Below, piece by piece: positions 40,606-49,414 of a DNA stretch of 64,000 bases (the stretch's first letter is position 1; the number at the start of each line of letters is the position of its first letter). The position numbers and the translations under genes are program-made. The DNA is from JAHWKV01 sp040905365 (lineage in GTDB: Bacteria; Actinomycetota; CADDZG01; JAHWKV01): positions 1-64,000 of the forward strand of contig JBBDRQ010000072.1 in assembly GCA_040905365.1 (NCBI GenBank), written 5' to 3'. Below the pieces are notes generated by a model. It was not told the origin of the DNA. It saw nothing but the letters and a program-made list of their open reading frames with translations, and did not search any database.

Positions 40606-41766
40606 TCAGTTCTGCGGCCGGGGCTGGCCGCCGACGATCCGGATCGGCTGCTGCGCAACCACAAGCTGCCCGCCCGGGCGCCATCCAATCCGCAAAATCA
40701 TACTGGTCTGCTCCAGGCTCGGCGCCGTGAAAACGAAATTGCCGAGCGAGTAGGCGATCACCGCCCCCCGGTACCGTGCCACCGGCTGCAGAACATGCGG
40801 GTGGTGGCCGAGCACCACCGACGCACCGGCTTCCACCAGGGCACGGCCCAGGTTCACCTGGTACGGCTCCGGGCTCGCCGACCGCTCCACACCCCAATGC
40901 ACCGATACCACCACCACCGCACCGGTGGCTTTGGCCGCGGCAACCTCATCCAACAGCCGTTGTTGCTGATAGGCACTGGCCACGCCTGCGGTCTGTGCGG
41001 TAGCCGCCCAGCCCGACGGCAAGACCCGGGAGGCCGCTACAAAGGCAAAGCGCATTCCGCCGGCCTCAACGACCGCCGGACTCCACGCCTCCACCTCGTT
41101 GGCGCCGCCGCCTACCGGCTGTATGCCCACCCGCCGAAGGTTGGACACGGTGTCCATCAAAGCCTCGGGTCCGTAATCCAGCGCGTGGTTGTTGGCCACC
41201 GACACCACGTCCACCCCGGCTCGGGCCATCGGGTCCAGCGACGCCGGGTCCGACCGGAAGGTGTACGCCTTGGGGGCCGGGGACCCCCGGACTGACGCCG
41301 TGCTTTCGAAGTTCGCAAACGCTATGTCGGCGCTTTGCAGCAACGGCGCCACCCGCTCCCACGGGTAGTCGGCCCCCCGGCCCCGGATCACCTCCCCGAG
41401 AGTGCCTCCCAGGTTGACGTCGCCCACCGCGGCAATCTCGATAGCGTCCGGCGGCAGCTCGGCCCGGTAAACCGCAAGCTGCTCGTCGTCTGCAGGCAAG
41501 GCCGGCGGGAGCGGGGGTGCGGGGAGCGGGGGTGCGGGCGACGGACCGGGGCTCGCCGGTAACCACGGCGGGGCGGGGGAAGGATCCACCGGGGCTCGAG
41601 CGACCGGCGCGAGCACCAGGTCCATAGACGACGGCGAAGGTTCCGGCGCCGGCCCGCGGCCGGGCGAGGCGTCGTAGGCGCGCGCATAGGCGATGGTCAC
41701 TCCCGCCAGCAGGACCGCCGTCATAACCAGTCCCGCCAGCGCCCTTGCCGGTCCCTGCTCGGACAT
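40606..41766 (-). CDS. CapA-family metallophosphatase-fold protein (poly-gamma-glutamate synthesis-like)
   Basis: A 386-residue protein anchored or exported by an N-terminal helix (about 9-28). A Pro-rich linker (about 40-95) includes a repeated PAPPLP unit. The CapA domain follows: AAVGDVNLGGTLGEVI, FANFESTAS, VVSVANNHALDYGPEAL, VVVVSVHWGVE and VVLGHHPHVLQPV, with a late YSLGNFVF. These are the metal-binding blocks of the calcineurin-like CapA fold. In Bacillus, CapA takes part in polyglutamate capsule export, but no capB or capC is nearby, so the role here is unknown. Confidence 0.88.
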   Translation of the reverse strand: MSEQGPARALAGLVMTAVLLAGVTIAYARAYDASPGRGPAPEPSPSSMDLVLAPVARAPVDPSPAPPWLPASPGPSPAPPLPAPPLPPALPADDEQLAVYRAELPPDAIEIAAVGDVNLGGTLGEVIRGRGADYPWERVAPLLQSADIAFANFESTASVRGSPAPKAYTFRSDPASLDPMARAGVDVVSVANNHALDYGPEALMDTVSNLRRVGIQPVGGGANEVEAWSPAVVEAGGMRFAFVAASRVLPSGWAATAQTAGVASAYQQQRLLDEVAAAKATGAVVVVSVHWGVERSASPEPYQVNLGRALVEAGASVVLGHHPHVLQPVARYRGAVIAYSLGNFVFTAPSLEQTSMILRIGWRPGGQLVVAQQPIRIVGGQPRPQN

Positions 41767-41915
41767 CGAAGTCCCCTCTACCTCGAGAAGCGCCTAGCGG
41801 ACTTATGGAAGATCCTAGGGCCTTGGCCCACAACCCCGGCGGATTCCGCCGGCCCGAGGTTCGAGGGACGCGGCGACCTTGTCTAAGCGCGGTTAGGATA
41901 GTGCGGACAACAACT

Positions 41916-41990
41916 GCGGGCGTGGAGCAGCACGGTGAGCTCGCCACCCTGTCAAGGTGGAGGTCGCGGGATCGAAGCCCGTCGCCCGCG
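41916..41990 (+). tRNA. tRNA-Asp (anticodon GUC)
   Basis: A 75-nt cloverleaf. The acceptor pairs GCGGGCG with CGCCCGC, the D stem is GAGC/GCTC, and the anticodon arm CCACC-CTGTCAA-GGTGG has anticodon GTC. The T arm is gcggg-ATCGAAG-cccgt, so position 54 is A instead of the near-universal T. Discriminator G; CCA not encoded. A strong terminator follows. Confidence 0.93.
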
Positions 41991-42005
41991 CAGGTCAATC
42001 CGAAA

Positions 42006-42044
42006 GGCGCCTACGGCTAGTTTCCTGCCGTAGGCGCCTTTTTT
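42006..42044 (+). terminator. Strong intrinsic terminator of tRNA-Asp
   Basis: A perfect 12-bp stem, ggcgcctacggc with gccgtaggcgcc, around a 9-base loop, followed by six T. It lies 15 bp past the tRNA and should isolate the antiporter gene downstream. Confidence 0.95.
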
Positions 42045-42119
42045 GGTTTCGAGGGCACTCCGGCGACATAACTAGGACCTAGTGCACTCCAAGATGCGCA
42101 ACACCCTAAAAGGCGTACC

Positions 42120-43586
42120 GTGAGCGGGCTAGGCACCCTCATGGTTGCGGTGGCGATACTTATACTTCTTGGGGTCATCGCCAGCAAGATCTCGTCCCGC
42201 CTCGGAATACCGGCGCTGTTGCTCTTTTTGCTCCTCGGCATGCTGGCGGGCAGTGAGGGCCCCGGCGCCATCGACTTCGCCGATTTGGGGCTCGCCCAAA
42301 ACATCGGGGTGATGGCCCTTTCTTTCATCTTGTTCGCCGGCGGATTCGATACACAGTGGGAGGAAGTCCGCCCGGTGCTGGGACGGGGCATTTTGCTCGC
42401 GACCCTGGGCGTGCTCATCACTGCGCTCGTAGCCGGCGCCGTCGCAGCATGGGTCCTCGACATCTCGATGACGGCCGGGCTGCTGCTCGGAGCGATCATC
42501 TCCTCCACCGACGCCGCGGCGGTCTTCTCGGTCTTACGTTCCCGGGGCATCGGCCTACGGGGAAAGCTGCGCCCCCTGCTGGAGCTGGAGTCCGGTAGCA
42601 ACGATCCGATGGCGGTCTTCTTGACGCTGGGGTTCCTGGAGTTGCTGACGGAGCCGGGTGCCGGGGTGGCGGAGCTTATTCCCGTCTTCTTCGCGCAGAT
42701 GGCGGTCGGCGGGCTGCTCGGCTTTGCGCTGGCCCGCGCCGCCGTCTTCGCGATCAATCGGGTGCAGCTCGAATACGAGGGCCTGTACCCGGTCGTGATG
42801 ATCGCGCTGGTACTGCTCGTATACGGGTCGGCGGCGTCACTGGGCGGCAGTGGATTCCTGGCCGTATTCGTCGCAGGGCTGGTCATGAGCCAGCGCCGGA
42901 TCCTGCACAAACAAAGTCTCATGCGGTTCGCCGACGGTCTCGCCTGGCTAATGCAGATCGCCATGTTCCTTGTGCTTGGACTGCTGGTCTTTCCATCGGA
43001 TGTGGTCACGGTGGCGAGCAGCGCCCTGCTGGTTTCTCTGGTCCTTATCTTCGTAGCCCGACCACTGGCCACGGCCGTAGTGCTGTTGCCGACCCGCCTC
43101 GGGGCCCGTGAGACGGCCCTGGTATCGTGGGTCGGGTTGCGCGGCGCCGTACCGATTGTCCTGGCCACATTCCCGTTTGCCGTAGGTATTCCCCAAGCCA
43201 ACCTCATCTTCAACGTGGTCTTCTTCATCGTCATTACGTCGGTGCTCCTGCAGGGCACGACGATCCCGCTCGTAGCGCGCTGGCTGCACGTCGATGCACC
43301 GCTGGTGCGACGGCGCAACTACATACTCGATGTCGGCGAGACCGAAAACGAAACGGTGGACCTGCACGAGCTGGTTGTAGACGAAGAGTCGGCGGCAGCG
43401 GGGCGGCCGCTGGTGGACCTGCGCCTGCCGGCAAAGTTGACCGTGGTGCTGGTCCGGCGCGACGGCGAGTTCATCGTGCCGCGCGGGTCGACGGTGCTGC
43501 GGACAGGAGACCACGTACTACTGCTGGCCGACGAGGCCACCGTGGCCAACGCCCGGGCAATGATCACAGGCAGCGGGCGGTCTTGA
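42120..43586 (+). CDS. CvrA/NhaP2-like K+/H+ (cation/proton) antiporter with TrkA_C domain
   Basis: 488 residues from a GTG start. A CPA1 antiporter core of about 12 helices covers residues 5-390, with LEVSGSNDPMAVFLT-like (LESGSNDPMAVFLTLGFLE) motif carrying the essential Asp, FILFAGGFDTQWEEV, and WVGLRGAVPIVLATFPF. A C-terminal RCK/TrkA_C domain from about 410 onward ends VVLVRRDGEFIVPRG and GDHVLLLADE. The layout matches K+/H+ antiporter YcgO/CvrA and NhaP2, and it probably exports K+ or Na+ at high turgor. It balances the K+ importers elsewhere in the window. Confidence 0.88.
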   Translation: MSGLGTLMVAVAILILLGVIASKISSRLGIPALLLFLLLGMLAGSEGPGAIDFADLGLAQNIGVMALSFILFAGGFDTQWEEVRPVLGRGILLATLGVLITALVAGAVAAWVLDISMTAGLLLGAIISSTDAAAVFSVLRSRGIGLRGKLRPLLELESGSNDPMAVFLTLGFLELLTEPGAGVAELIPVFFAQMAVGGLLGFALARAAVFAINRVQLEYEGLYPVVMIALVLLVYGSAASLGGSGFLAVFVAGLVMSQRRILHKQSLMRFADGLAWLMQIAMFLVLGLLVFPSDVVTVASSALLVSLVLIFVARPLATAVVLLPTRLGARETALVSWVGLRGAVPIVLATFPFAVGIPQANLIFNVVFFIVITSVLLQGTTIPLVARWLHVDAPLVRRRNYILDVGETENETVDLHELVVDEESAAAGRPLVDLRLPAKLTVVLVRRDGEFIVPRGSTVLRTGDHVLLLADEATVANARAMITGSGRS

Positions 43587-43681
43587 TCCATGGTCGGCAC
43601 CCTCCCGAACGCTAAGCGCGGTGCCCGCAGCCCGCAAATCGGAATATTGGCACCCCACAGGCTAGCCCCAGTGGATTTCCG

Positions 43682-43990
43682 TCAACAGTCGGTGGCGGCC
43701 CGAATGGCATCGCACATCCGCACCAAATCGAGCTCCGACAGTTCGCCTATGCGACGCGCCAGCATCGATTTGGGGAAGGTGAGCAGGTTATCCATCGTGG
43801 CTACCGATTCGAACTCAAGGCCGTGCTCCGGGCCGAGAGGTATCTCAGTTGGAATGCCACGTACTGTCCGCGTCACCGGCGCCACCAACAAAGTCCGAAG
43901 CACCGGAATCGCTGCGCTCCGGGTGAGGATCACGTACGGCCGGCCCTTCTGATCGGGCGATTCACCCCACCAGATCTCACCCCGGACCAA
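43682..43990 (-). CDS. MazF/PemK-family toxin (mRNA interferase)
   Basis: A 102-residue protein with the CcdB/MazF fold pattern: MVRGEIWWGES, GRPYVILTRSAAIPVLRTLLVAPVT with the conserved Arg and Thr, and a C-terminal helix RIGELSELDLVRMCDAI. MazF toxins cleave RNA at short motifs. It lies 5 bp after the RHH antitoxin gene on the same strand, the usual order. It converges on the antiporter gene. Family identity is clear and target specificity is unknown. Confidence 0.9.
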   Translation of the reverse strand: MVRGEIWWGESPDQKGRPYVILTRSAAIPVLRTLLVAPVTRTVRGIPTEIPLGPEHGLEFESVATMDNLLTFPKSMLARRIGELSELDLVRMCDAIRAATDC

Positions 43991-43995
43991 GCGTC

Positions 43996-44247
43996 CTACC
44001 AGGGTTCCTCAGCGATGGATCTGATGGCAGCTATCTCGGCGGCGGCCACTTCGTCGTTGGTCTGCGGGTGGCGTGTGTAGCCAGCAACGATCGCCGCATC
44101 TATCTGTTCTTTCCGCCACTGTTCCGTCAGCCGGTCCACAGCGGCTCTGACGCCCTCCGCTCGGGAAGCGAAGCTGCCTGAACGCACCAGCTCGTCGAGT
44201 TGCTTCAGCGCCGACGATGGAAGACGAATGGTAATTTGTTCCGACAT
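43996..44247 (-). CDS. Ribbon-helix-helix antitoxin
   Basis: An 83-residue protein whose first 45 residues form an RHH DNA-binding module: EQITIRLPSSALKQLDELV, then SFASRAEGVRAAV. The acidic tail (NDEVAAAEIAAIRSIAEEPW) is the likely toxin-neutralising part. Its gene precedes mazF by 5 bp. Such antitoxins repress their own operon, and spaced GATAC repeats lie directly upstream. Confidence 0.9.
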   Translation of the reverse strand: MSEQITIRLPSSALKQLDELVRSGSFASRAEGVRAAVDRLTEQWRKEQIDAAIVAGYTRHPQTNDEVAAAEIAAIRSIAEEPW

Positions 44248-44255
44248 GAAAGGAT

Positions 44256-44285
44256 GATACCAGAATGGGATGGATACTGGGATGT
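44256..44285. promoter_or_regulatory. Direct repeats upstream of the RHH antitoxin, possible operator
   Basis: GATACcaGaATGgGAT (44256) and GATACtgGgATGtG (44273) repeat with a 17-bp period, 9 bp upstream of the antitoxin start. RHH dimers often bind tandem sites of about this spacing. Whether the repressor binds here is inferred. Confidence 0.4.
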
Positions 44286-44445
44286 GCGTGGGGTTACAGA
44301 TCGCCGGTTGGCCAAAGCACCAATGCGCACTTGTCGGCGAACGCTAACCGCTTCAGGCGATATCGTAAGCGGATCGTAGTATTGTCGAGTAGCGGGATGA
44401 GCGTCGGGAATAGGCGCGCCCCGGTAGCCCGTTAGGGCGAGTGAA

Positions 44446-44521
44446 GGCCAGATAGCTCAGTCGGTAGAGCACGCGGCTGAAAACCGCGGTGTCGCTGGTT
44501 CGATTCCGGCTCTGGCCACCA
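44446..44521 (+). tRNA. tRNA-Phe (anticodon GAA)
   Basis: A 76-nt cloverleaf with encoded CCA. The acceptor pairs GGCCAGA with TCTGGCC, the D arm is GCTC/GAGC, the anticodon arm CGCGG-CTGAAAA-CCGCG reads GAA, and the T arm is CTGGTTCGATTCCGG. It is the only tRNA of the four in this window with an encoded 3' CCA. Confidence 0.96.
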
Positions 44522-44548
44522 GGAAGAATGGCGCGCGCAGCACCTGCG

Positions 44549-45655
44549 CTACGCCCAAATCACGGGTTCGTCGGGACCCTCCGGGTCCTTGGCCGCTACC
44601 TCTCCGATAAGGTGTGCCGCCCAGCCGGCCTTGCCCAGCAACTCCAGCGCCCGGTCCGCTTTGTCCGCCTCCACCACCGCCACCATGCCGATGCCCATAT
44701 TGAAGGTGCGAAACATCTCCTGCTCCGCCACCCCCTCGGACTGCAGCAGCCGAAAGATGCCCGGAGGTTCCCAGGTCGAGCGGTCGATGACCGCCTGGAA
44801 CCCCGGCGGCATCACCCGCACCACGTTGCCGGCCAGCCCTCCGCCGGTTATATGCGCGAAGCCCCGCGCCAACGACTCGGACTGAAGCTCGGCGACCGCA
44901 TCCCAGTAAATTGCGGTCGGTTTCAGCAGCTCCTCGCCCAGCGAGCAGTCGAGCTCGATCGGTTGCTCGTCGAGTTTGAGCCAGCTGTCGCTTACGATGC
45001 GGCGCACCAGCGAGAAACCGTTGGAGTGCAAACCCGACGACTCCAGCCCGATCAGCAGATCGCCGGGGATGATTGAGGAGCCGGTGAGCACCTTCCCCTC
45101 GTCCACCGCGCCTACGCAAAAACCCGACAGATCGTAGTCGCCCTCGGCCATGTGGCCCGGATGCTCGGCGATCTCACCGCCGAGCAGAGCGCATCCGGCC
45201 CGCCGGCACCCCTCGGCCACTCCGGAGACTATGCTCTCGATGAGCTCGGGTTTCACCTTGCCGGTCACCACGTAGTCGAGAAAGAACAGCGGCTCGGCCC
45301 CCTGCACCGCCACATCGTTGGCCGACATCGCCACCAGATCTATCCCTATGGTGTGGTGCACGCCCAACTGCTGAGCAAGCATCAGCTTGGTGCCTACACC
45401 GTCGGTGGAGGCGACCAGCAGCGGTTGGCTGTACTTGGAGCGCCCCAGGGAAAACAGCCCGGCGAACCCGCCGATCCCGCCCAGTACCTCGGGCCGTGCC
45501 GTAGAGCGCACGTGGTCGGATATGCGCCTTACGGCCTCCTCGCCGGCATCGATATCCACCCCGGCGGAGGCGTAGGTGGGTGCACTGGAGCGTCGGTTGG
45601 AACTTTGACCGACGGCTGTCGCGTGGTTTGGAGCGCCTGAAGGTTGGTCAGGCAA
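44549..45655 (-). CDS. purM: Phosphoribosylformylglycinamidine cyclo-ligase (AIR synthetase)
   Basis: The fifth step of purine synthesis: FGAM to AIR. The 368 residues include VLGGIGGFAGLFSLG, STDGVGTKLMLAQQLG, IGIDLVAMSANDVAVQGAEP, and HITGGGLAGNVVRVMP. Typical PurM begins near SAPTYASAGVDIDAG, so this protein has about 25 extra N-terminal residues. Those codons read across a decayed copy of the dispersed repeat (45603-45665). No ATG, GTG or TTG was found between the extension and the core, so ATG 45655 is kept. It follows purF by 21 bp and ends the purine operon, convergent with tRNA-Phe. Confidence 0.93.
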   Translation of the reverse strand: MPDQPSGAPNHATAVGQSSNRRSSAPTYASAGVDIDAGEEAVRRISDHVRSTARPEVLGGIGGFAGLFSLGRSKYSQPLLVASTDGVGTKLMLAQQLGVHHTIGIDLVAMSANDVAVQGAEPLFFLDYVVTGKVKPELIESIVSGVAEGCRRAGCALLGGEIAEHPGHMAEGDYDLSGFCVGAVDEGKVLTGSSIIPGDLLIGLESSGLHSNGFSLVRRIVSDSWLKLDEQPIELDCSLGEELLKPTAIYWDAVAELQSESLARGFAHITGGGLAGNVVRVMPPGFQAVIDRSTWEPPGIFRLLQSEGVAEQEMFRTFNMGIGMVAVVEADKADRALELLGKAGWAAHLIGEVAAKDPEGPDEPVIWA

Positions 45656-45665
45656 GGTTGCTGGG
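45603..45665. repeat. Decayed copy of the dispersed repeat at the purM start
   Basis: On the minus strand the series ttgcc, gcgctccaaacc, cgc and ggtca occurs in the same order and spacing as in the left arm of the complete element at 21797-21964. Identity is much lower than for the other copies. It covers the purF-purM junction and the first codons of purM. Confidence 0.35.
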
Positions 45666-45676
45666 GTCTCCGGCGG

Positions 45677-47110
45677 TCACGACGGAGCCTCGATCTCTTC
45701 GAGCATGTTCTTGGTGACCTTGACCTCATCGGGGATCGGTATGGGGTAGTTGCGCGAGAAGCATGCGGTGCACAGCTTCGACTCCGGGACCTCGGTTGCC
45801 TCGATCATTGCCTCTTCGGAAAGGTAGGCCAGCGAGTCGGTTCCCAGGTGCCGGCTGATCTCCTCGACCGTGTGGTTGCCCGCTATCAGCTCATCCCGGT
45901 TGGCGGTATCGATGCCGTAGAAGCATGGCCACTTGATCGGCGGCGACGAGATCCGCATATGCACCTCGAGGGCGCCCGCCCTGCGCAGCATGCCCACTAT
46001 CTGCTGGGTCGTGTTGCCCCGGACGATCGAGTCGTCGACCACCACCAGCCGTTTGCCCTCGATGAGGTGGGCGATGGGGTTGAGCTTGGCGCCGATACGC
46101 TGCTTTCGGTCAGCCTGGGTGGGCTGGATAAAGGTTCGCCCCACGTAGGAGTTCTTCACAAAGGCATCGACGTAGGGCAGACCGGACGCCTGGCTGTACC
46201 CGGCGGCGGCGCCGCGGCCGCTGTCGGGGACCGGGATGACCATGTCCGCCTCCACCGGCTGCTCCAGAGCCAGCTTCTTGCCCATCTCGTAACGGGCCTT
46301 CTGAACACTCTTGCCGTACAAAATGGAGTCGGGGCGGGCAAAGTAAACGTACTCGAAGACACACAGGGCGGGGGTAGCTTCGGCGAAGCGGTGTGAGCGC
46401 ACCCCCTGGCTGTCTATGGCCACCATCTCGCCGGGCTCGACGTCGCGCTCAAAAGCGGCTCCGATGGTATCCAAGGCCGCCGTCTCCGACGCCAGCACGT
46501 AGTTGCCGGGTCCCAGTGAGCCCAGCACCAGGGGACGCAGACCGTGCGGGTCCCGCACTCCGAACACAGTGTGCTCGTCCATGATCACCAGGCTGAACGC
46601 CCCCTCGAGCCTGGGCAGGGTACTCAAAATTCCCTGCTCCACCGTAGGCTTGCCACTGCGCACGATCATCTCGGCGATCAGATCGGAGTCGCTGGACACC
46701 TGCCGGGCGATGCCGGCGCCCCCGTCGAGCTCCTCGGCCAGCTTGGCCGTGTTGACCAGGTTGCCGTTGTGACCCAGAGCCACCTGCAAGCGGCCCTCAT
46801 GACGGAAGATCGGCTGCGCGTTCTCCCACAGGCTGGAGCCGGTGGTCGAGTACCGCACATGGCCGATGGACAGGTTGCCGGTCAGCGAGTTGAGGGTGTT
46901 TTCGTTGAAGACCTGAGCCACCAGGCCCATCTCCTTGAAGGCGATGATCCGGCCGTCCTCGGCAACCGCGATGCCGGCGGACTCCTGGCCCCGGTGCTGC
47001 AGGGCGAGCAAAGCATTGTAGGTGATCTTGGATACCTCGTGGCCCGGTGCGTAGCAACCTACGACACCGCAAGCTTCTTTGGGCTTATCCGAGCTTGGAT
47101 CCAATGGCAT
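45677..47110 (-). CDS. purF: Amidophosphoribosyltransferase
   Basis: The first committed step of purine synthesis: PRPP plus glutamine gives phosphoribosylamine. Of 477 residues, the leader MPLDPSSDKPKEA precedes CGVVGCYAPGHEVS, whose Cys becomes the catalytic N-terminal nucleophile after processing. The glutaminase domain contains GHVRYSTTGSS. The PRTase domain has MVIPVPDSGRGAAAGYSQ and the PRPP loop VVVDDSIVRGNTTQQIV. C-terminal CPFYG-like cysteines (KWPCFYGIDTANRDELIA) suggest an iron-sulfur cluster, as in Bacillus PurF. It lies 90 bp after purL. Confidence 0.96.
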   Translation of the reverse strand: MPLDPSSDKPKEACGVVGCYAPGHEVSKITYNALLALQHRGQESAGIAVAEDGRIIAFKEMGLVAQVFNENTLNSLTGNLSIGHVRYSTTGSSLWENAQPIFRHEGRLQVALGHNGNLVNTAKLAEELDGGAGIARQVSSDSDLIAEMIVRSGKPTVEQGILSTLPRLEGAFSLVIMDEHTVFGVRDPHGLRPLVLGSLGPGNYVLASETAALDTIGAAFERDVEPGEMVAIDSQGVRSHRFAEATPALCVFEYVYFARPDSILYGKSVQKARYEMGKKLALEQPVEADMVIPVPDSGRGAAAGYSQASGLPYVDAFVKNSYVGRTFIQPTQADRKQRIGAKLNPIAHLIEGKRLVVVDDSIVRGNTTQQIVGMLRRAGALEVHMRISSPPIKWPCFYGIDTANRDELIAGNHTVEEISRHLGTDSLAYLSEEAMIEATEVPESKLCTACFSRNYPIPIPDEVKVTKNMLEEIEAPS

Positions 47111-47200
47111 CTCCTTGCCTCCACCTTAGCGCAAACCGGAGTTCGCAAAAGGCCTTGCAGCGCCGGTCGGGGAAGAAAATTAAGGGATTGCCGCGGTGGA

Positions 47201-49414
47201 TCACTGCCCCATCAAGCGAGCGAACCCGGTCTCGTGAGCTTCGGTCAGATCCCCGACCTTGACGTTGATCACATCCTGCACGAACAGCGACCTGCCTTTG
47301 ACCCAGCCCAGCTCCTGCACGCTCACCCCTAAGTTCTGGGCGAGGTCGCGCAGCTCGGCCATATCCTGGAAGGCCAGGCCGACCACCACCCGAGAGGCCG
47401 ATTCGGAGAACAGCCAGCTGGGGGCGTCGAGCTCGCAGCCGTGCGTGAGCTCCACTCCCCAACCGTCGTGTATGCACATCTCGGCCAGCGTCACCCCCAG
47501 ACCCCCCTCGGAAACGTCGTGGGCGGCGGAGATCAAACCTCGAGCGATGGCTTCGCGCATCAGCCACCCGACGTTGGACTCCGCCTGCAGATCCAGCGCC
47601 GGCGGCGTGCCTGCAACCCGCCCCAGCACCGTGCGCTCGTACTCGCTCCCCCCGAGCTCCTGTGCGGTCACGCCCAATACGGCCACTGCGTCATCCTCTC
47701 GGACAAATCCCGGCGCCGGCGAGGTCACCCCGGCCGGGACGACTCCGACCATGCCGATGACCGGGGTCGGGTAGATGGCCTCATCCATCGTCTGGTTATA
47801 AAAGGAGACGTTGCCGCCGATAATCGGGGTCTCCAGCGTGCGGCACGCCTCGCCCATACCCTTGACCGCCTCGACGAACTGCCACATAACCTCGGGGATC
47901 TCGGGGTTGCCGAAGTTCAGGCAGTTGGTTACCGCCACCGGCTCGGCCCCCATGGTACTCAGGTTCCTGTAGGCCTCCGCCACCGAGTGCCGCGCGCCCA
48001 GGTTCGGATCCAGCTCGCAGTAGCGGCCGTTGCCGTCGGCGACCACGGCGACCCGGGCGTCGGTACCGGGAATCCGCAGTACCGCCGCGTCGCGCCCGGG
48101 GCCCACGACGGTGCCCAGCTGCACCTGGTAGTCGTACTGTTCCCACACCCAGCGTTTGGAGGCGATGTTGGCCGAGCCCATCAACCTCAACAGCGCCTCC
48201 TGCGGCGAGGGCGCCGAGCCGGCAGGCGGGCCGGGGTCCGGGCGGGCCGCGGGTGCGGCGTACGGCCGGTCGTACACCGGCCCGTCGCCCAACGACTCCG
48301 CCGGTACATCGGCCACGACTTCGCCTCCCATGGTCGCCACCAGGCGTCCGGTGTCGGTAACCTCGCCTATCCGGGTGGCTCTAAGCCCCAGCCGTTCACA
48401 CTCTTCGACGGCCGTCTTGACCAGATCGGGCTTGACGATGACCAGCATGCGCTCCTGCGACTCCGATGTGAGGATCTCGAACGGCTGCATGCCGGTTTCC
48501 CGCAGCGGCACTTTGTCTAAATCGACCTGCATGCCGGTACCGGCCCGCGCGGCCGACTCGGAGGCGGCGCAGCACAGCCCGGCGCCGCCGAGGTCCTGGA
48601 TTCCCACGATCAGGCCCTTGTCGATCAAAGACAAGGACCCCTCGATCAGCAGCTTCTCGGTGAACGGGTCCCCCACCTGTACGCTGGGGCGCTTGGTCTC
48701 GGCCGACTCGTCAAACGATGCCGACGCCAGCACCGACACCCCGCCGATGCCGTCCCTGCCGGTGGTCGATCCCAGCAGGAGCACGGCGTTGCCCGGTCCC
48801 GGCGCGCGGGCGAGCATGATTTTGCCGTCGGGCACCACTCCCACGCACATGACGTTGACCAATGGGTTGCCAGAGTAGGACCGTTCAAACTTGGTCTCCC
48901 CGCCGACCGTCGGCACCCCAATGCAGTTTCCGTAGGATGAGATCCCGGAGACGACCCCGGCGGTTAGCCACCGGTTGCGCTCGGCACTTGCATCCGCTTC
49001 GGCGTCGCCGGGCAGCGGACCGAAGCGCAGCGGATCGAGCAAGGCGATGGGACGGGCCCCCATAGACACGACATCGCGCACCACCCCGCCGATGCCGGTG
49101 GACGCCCCCTGCACCGGCTCGACGAAGGAGGGGTGATTGTGGGACTCGATCCGAAAAGCAACCGCCACCCCGTCGACATCGATGACACCGGCCCCCTCCC
49201 CGGGGCCGACCATGACGTGCGGGCCTTCCGACGGCAGGTTCTTCAGATGGATGCGGCTGGACTTGTAGGAGCAGTGCTCGGACCACATGACCGAGTACAT
49301 GGCCAGCTCGGCCCGGTTGGGCTCGCGCCCTAGGATCTGCTGGATCCGCTCATACTCCTGGTCGGTCAGACCGAGCGATATATGCAGGGGCTGCCCATCG
49401 GAGACCTGCGTCAC
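47201..49414 (-). CDS. purL: Phosphoribosylformylglycinamidine synthase subunit PurL (small type)
   Basis: Step four: FGAR to FGAM, using ammonia delivered by PurQ. The 737-residue length matches the small PurL that acts with PurQ and PurS. Key segments are AMYSVMWSEHCSYKSSRIHL, GPGEGAGVIDVDG, FRIESHNHPSFVEP, and GIQDLGGAGLCCAASESAA. The GTG start overlaps the purQ stop (GTGA). All three subunits are encoded consecutively as purS-purQ-purL, so equimolar synthesis is likely. Confidence 0.97.
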   Translation of the reverse strand: MTQVSDGQPLHISLGLTDQEYERIQQILGREPNRAELAMYSVMWSEHCSYKSSRIHLKNLPSEGPHVMVGPGEGAGVIDVDGVAVAFRIESHNHPSFVEPVQGASTGIGGVVRDVVSMGARPIALLDPLRFGPLPGDAEADASAERNRWLTAGVVSGISSYGNCIGVPTVGGETKFERSYSGNPLVNVMCVGVVPDGKIMLARAPGPGNAVLLLGSTTGRDGIGGVSVLASASFDESAETKRPSVQVGDPFTEKLLIEGSLSLIDKGLIVGIQDLGGAGLCCAASESAARAGTGMQVDLDKVPLRETGMQPFEILTSESQERMLVIVKPDLVKTAVEECERLGLRATRIGEVTDTGRLVATMGGEVVADVPAESLGDGPVYDRPYAAPAARPDPGPPAGSAPSPQEALLRLMGSANIASKRWVWEQYDYQVQLGTVVGPGRDAAVLRIPGTDARVAVVADGNGRYCELDPNLGARHSVAEAYRNLSTMGAEPVAVTNCLNFGNPEIPEVMWQFVEAVKGMGEACRTLETPIIGGNVSFYNQTMDEAIYPTPVIGMVGVVPAGVTSPAPGFVREDDAVAVLGVTAQELGGSEYERTVLGRVAGTPPALDLQAESNVGWLMREAIARGLISAAHDVSEGGLGVTLAEMCIHDGWGVELTHGCELDAPSWLFSESASRVVVGLAFQDMAELRDLAQNLGVSVQELGWVKGRSLFVQDVINVKVGDLTEAHETGFARLMGQ

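Noticed and set aside
41505..41535. 15-bp tandem repeat gagcgggggtgcggg
   Set aside because: It lies in coding sequence for the Pro-rich linker of the CapA protein and simply reflects a PAPPLP repeat.
42017..43318. 433-codon open frame opposite the antiporter gene
   Set aside because: Low-complexity Ser/Arg/Thr-rich product typical of an antisense frame in high-GC DNA; the plus-strand antiporter has clear motifs.
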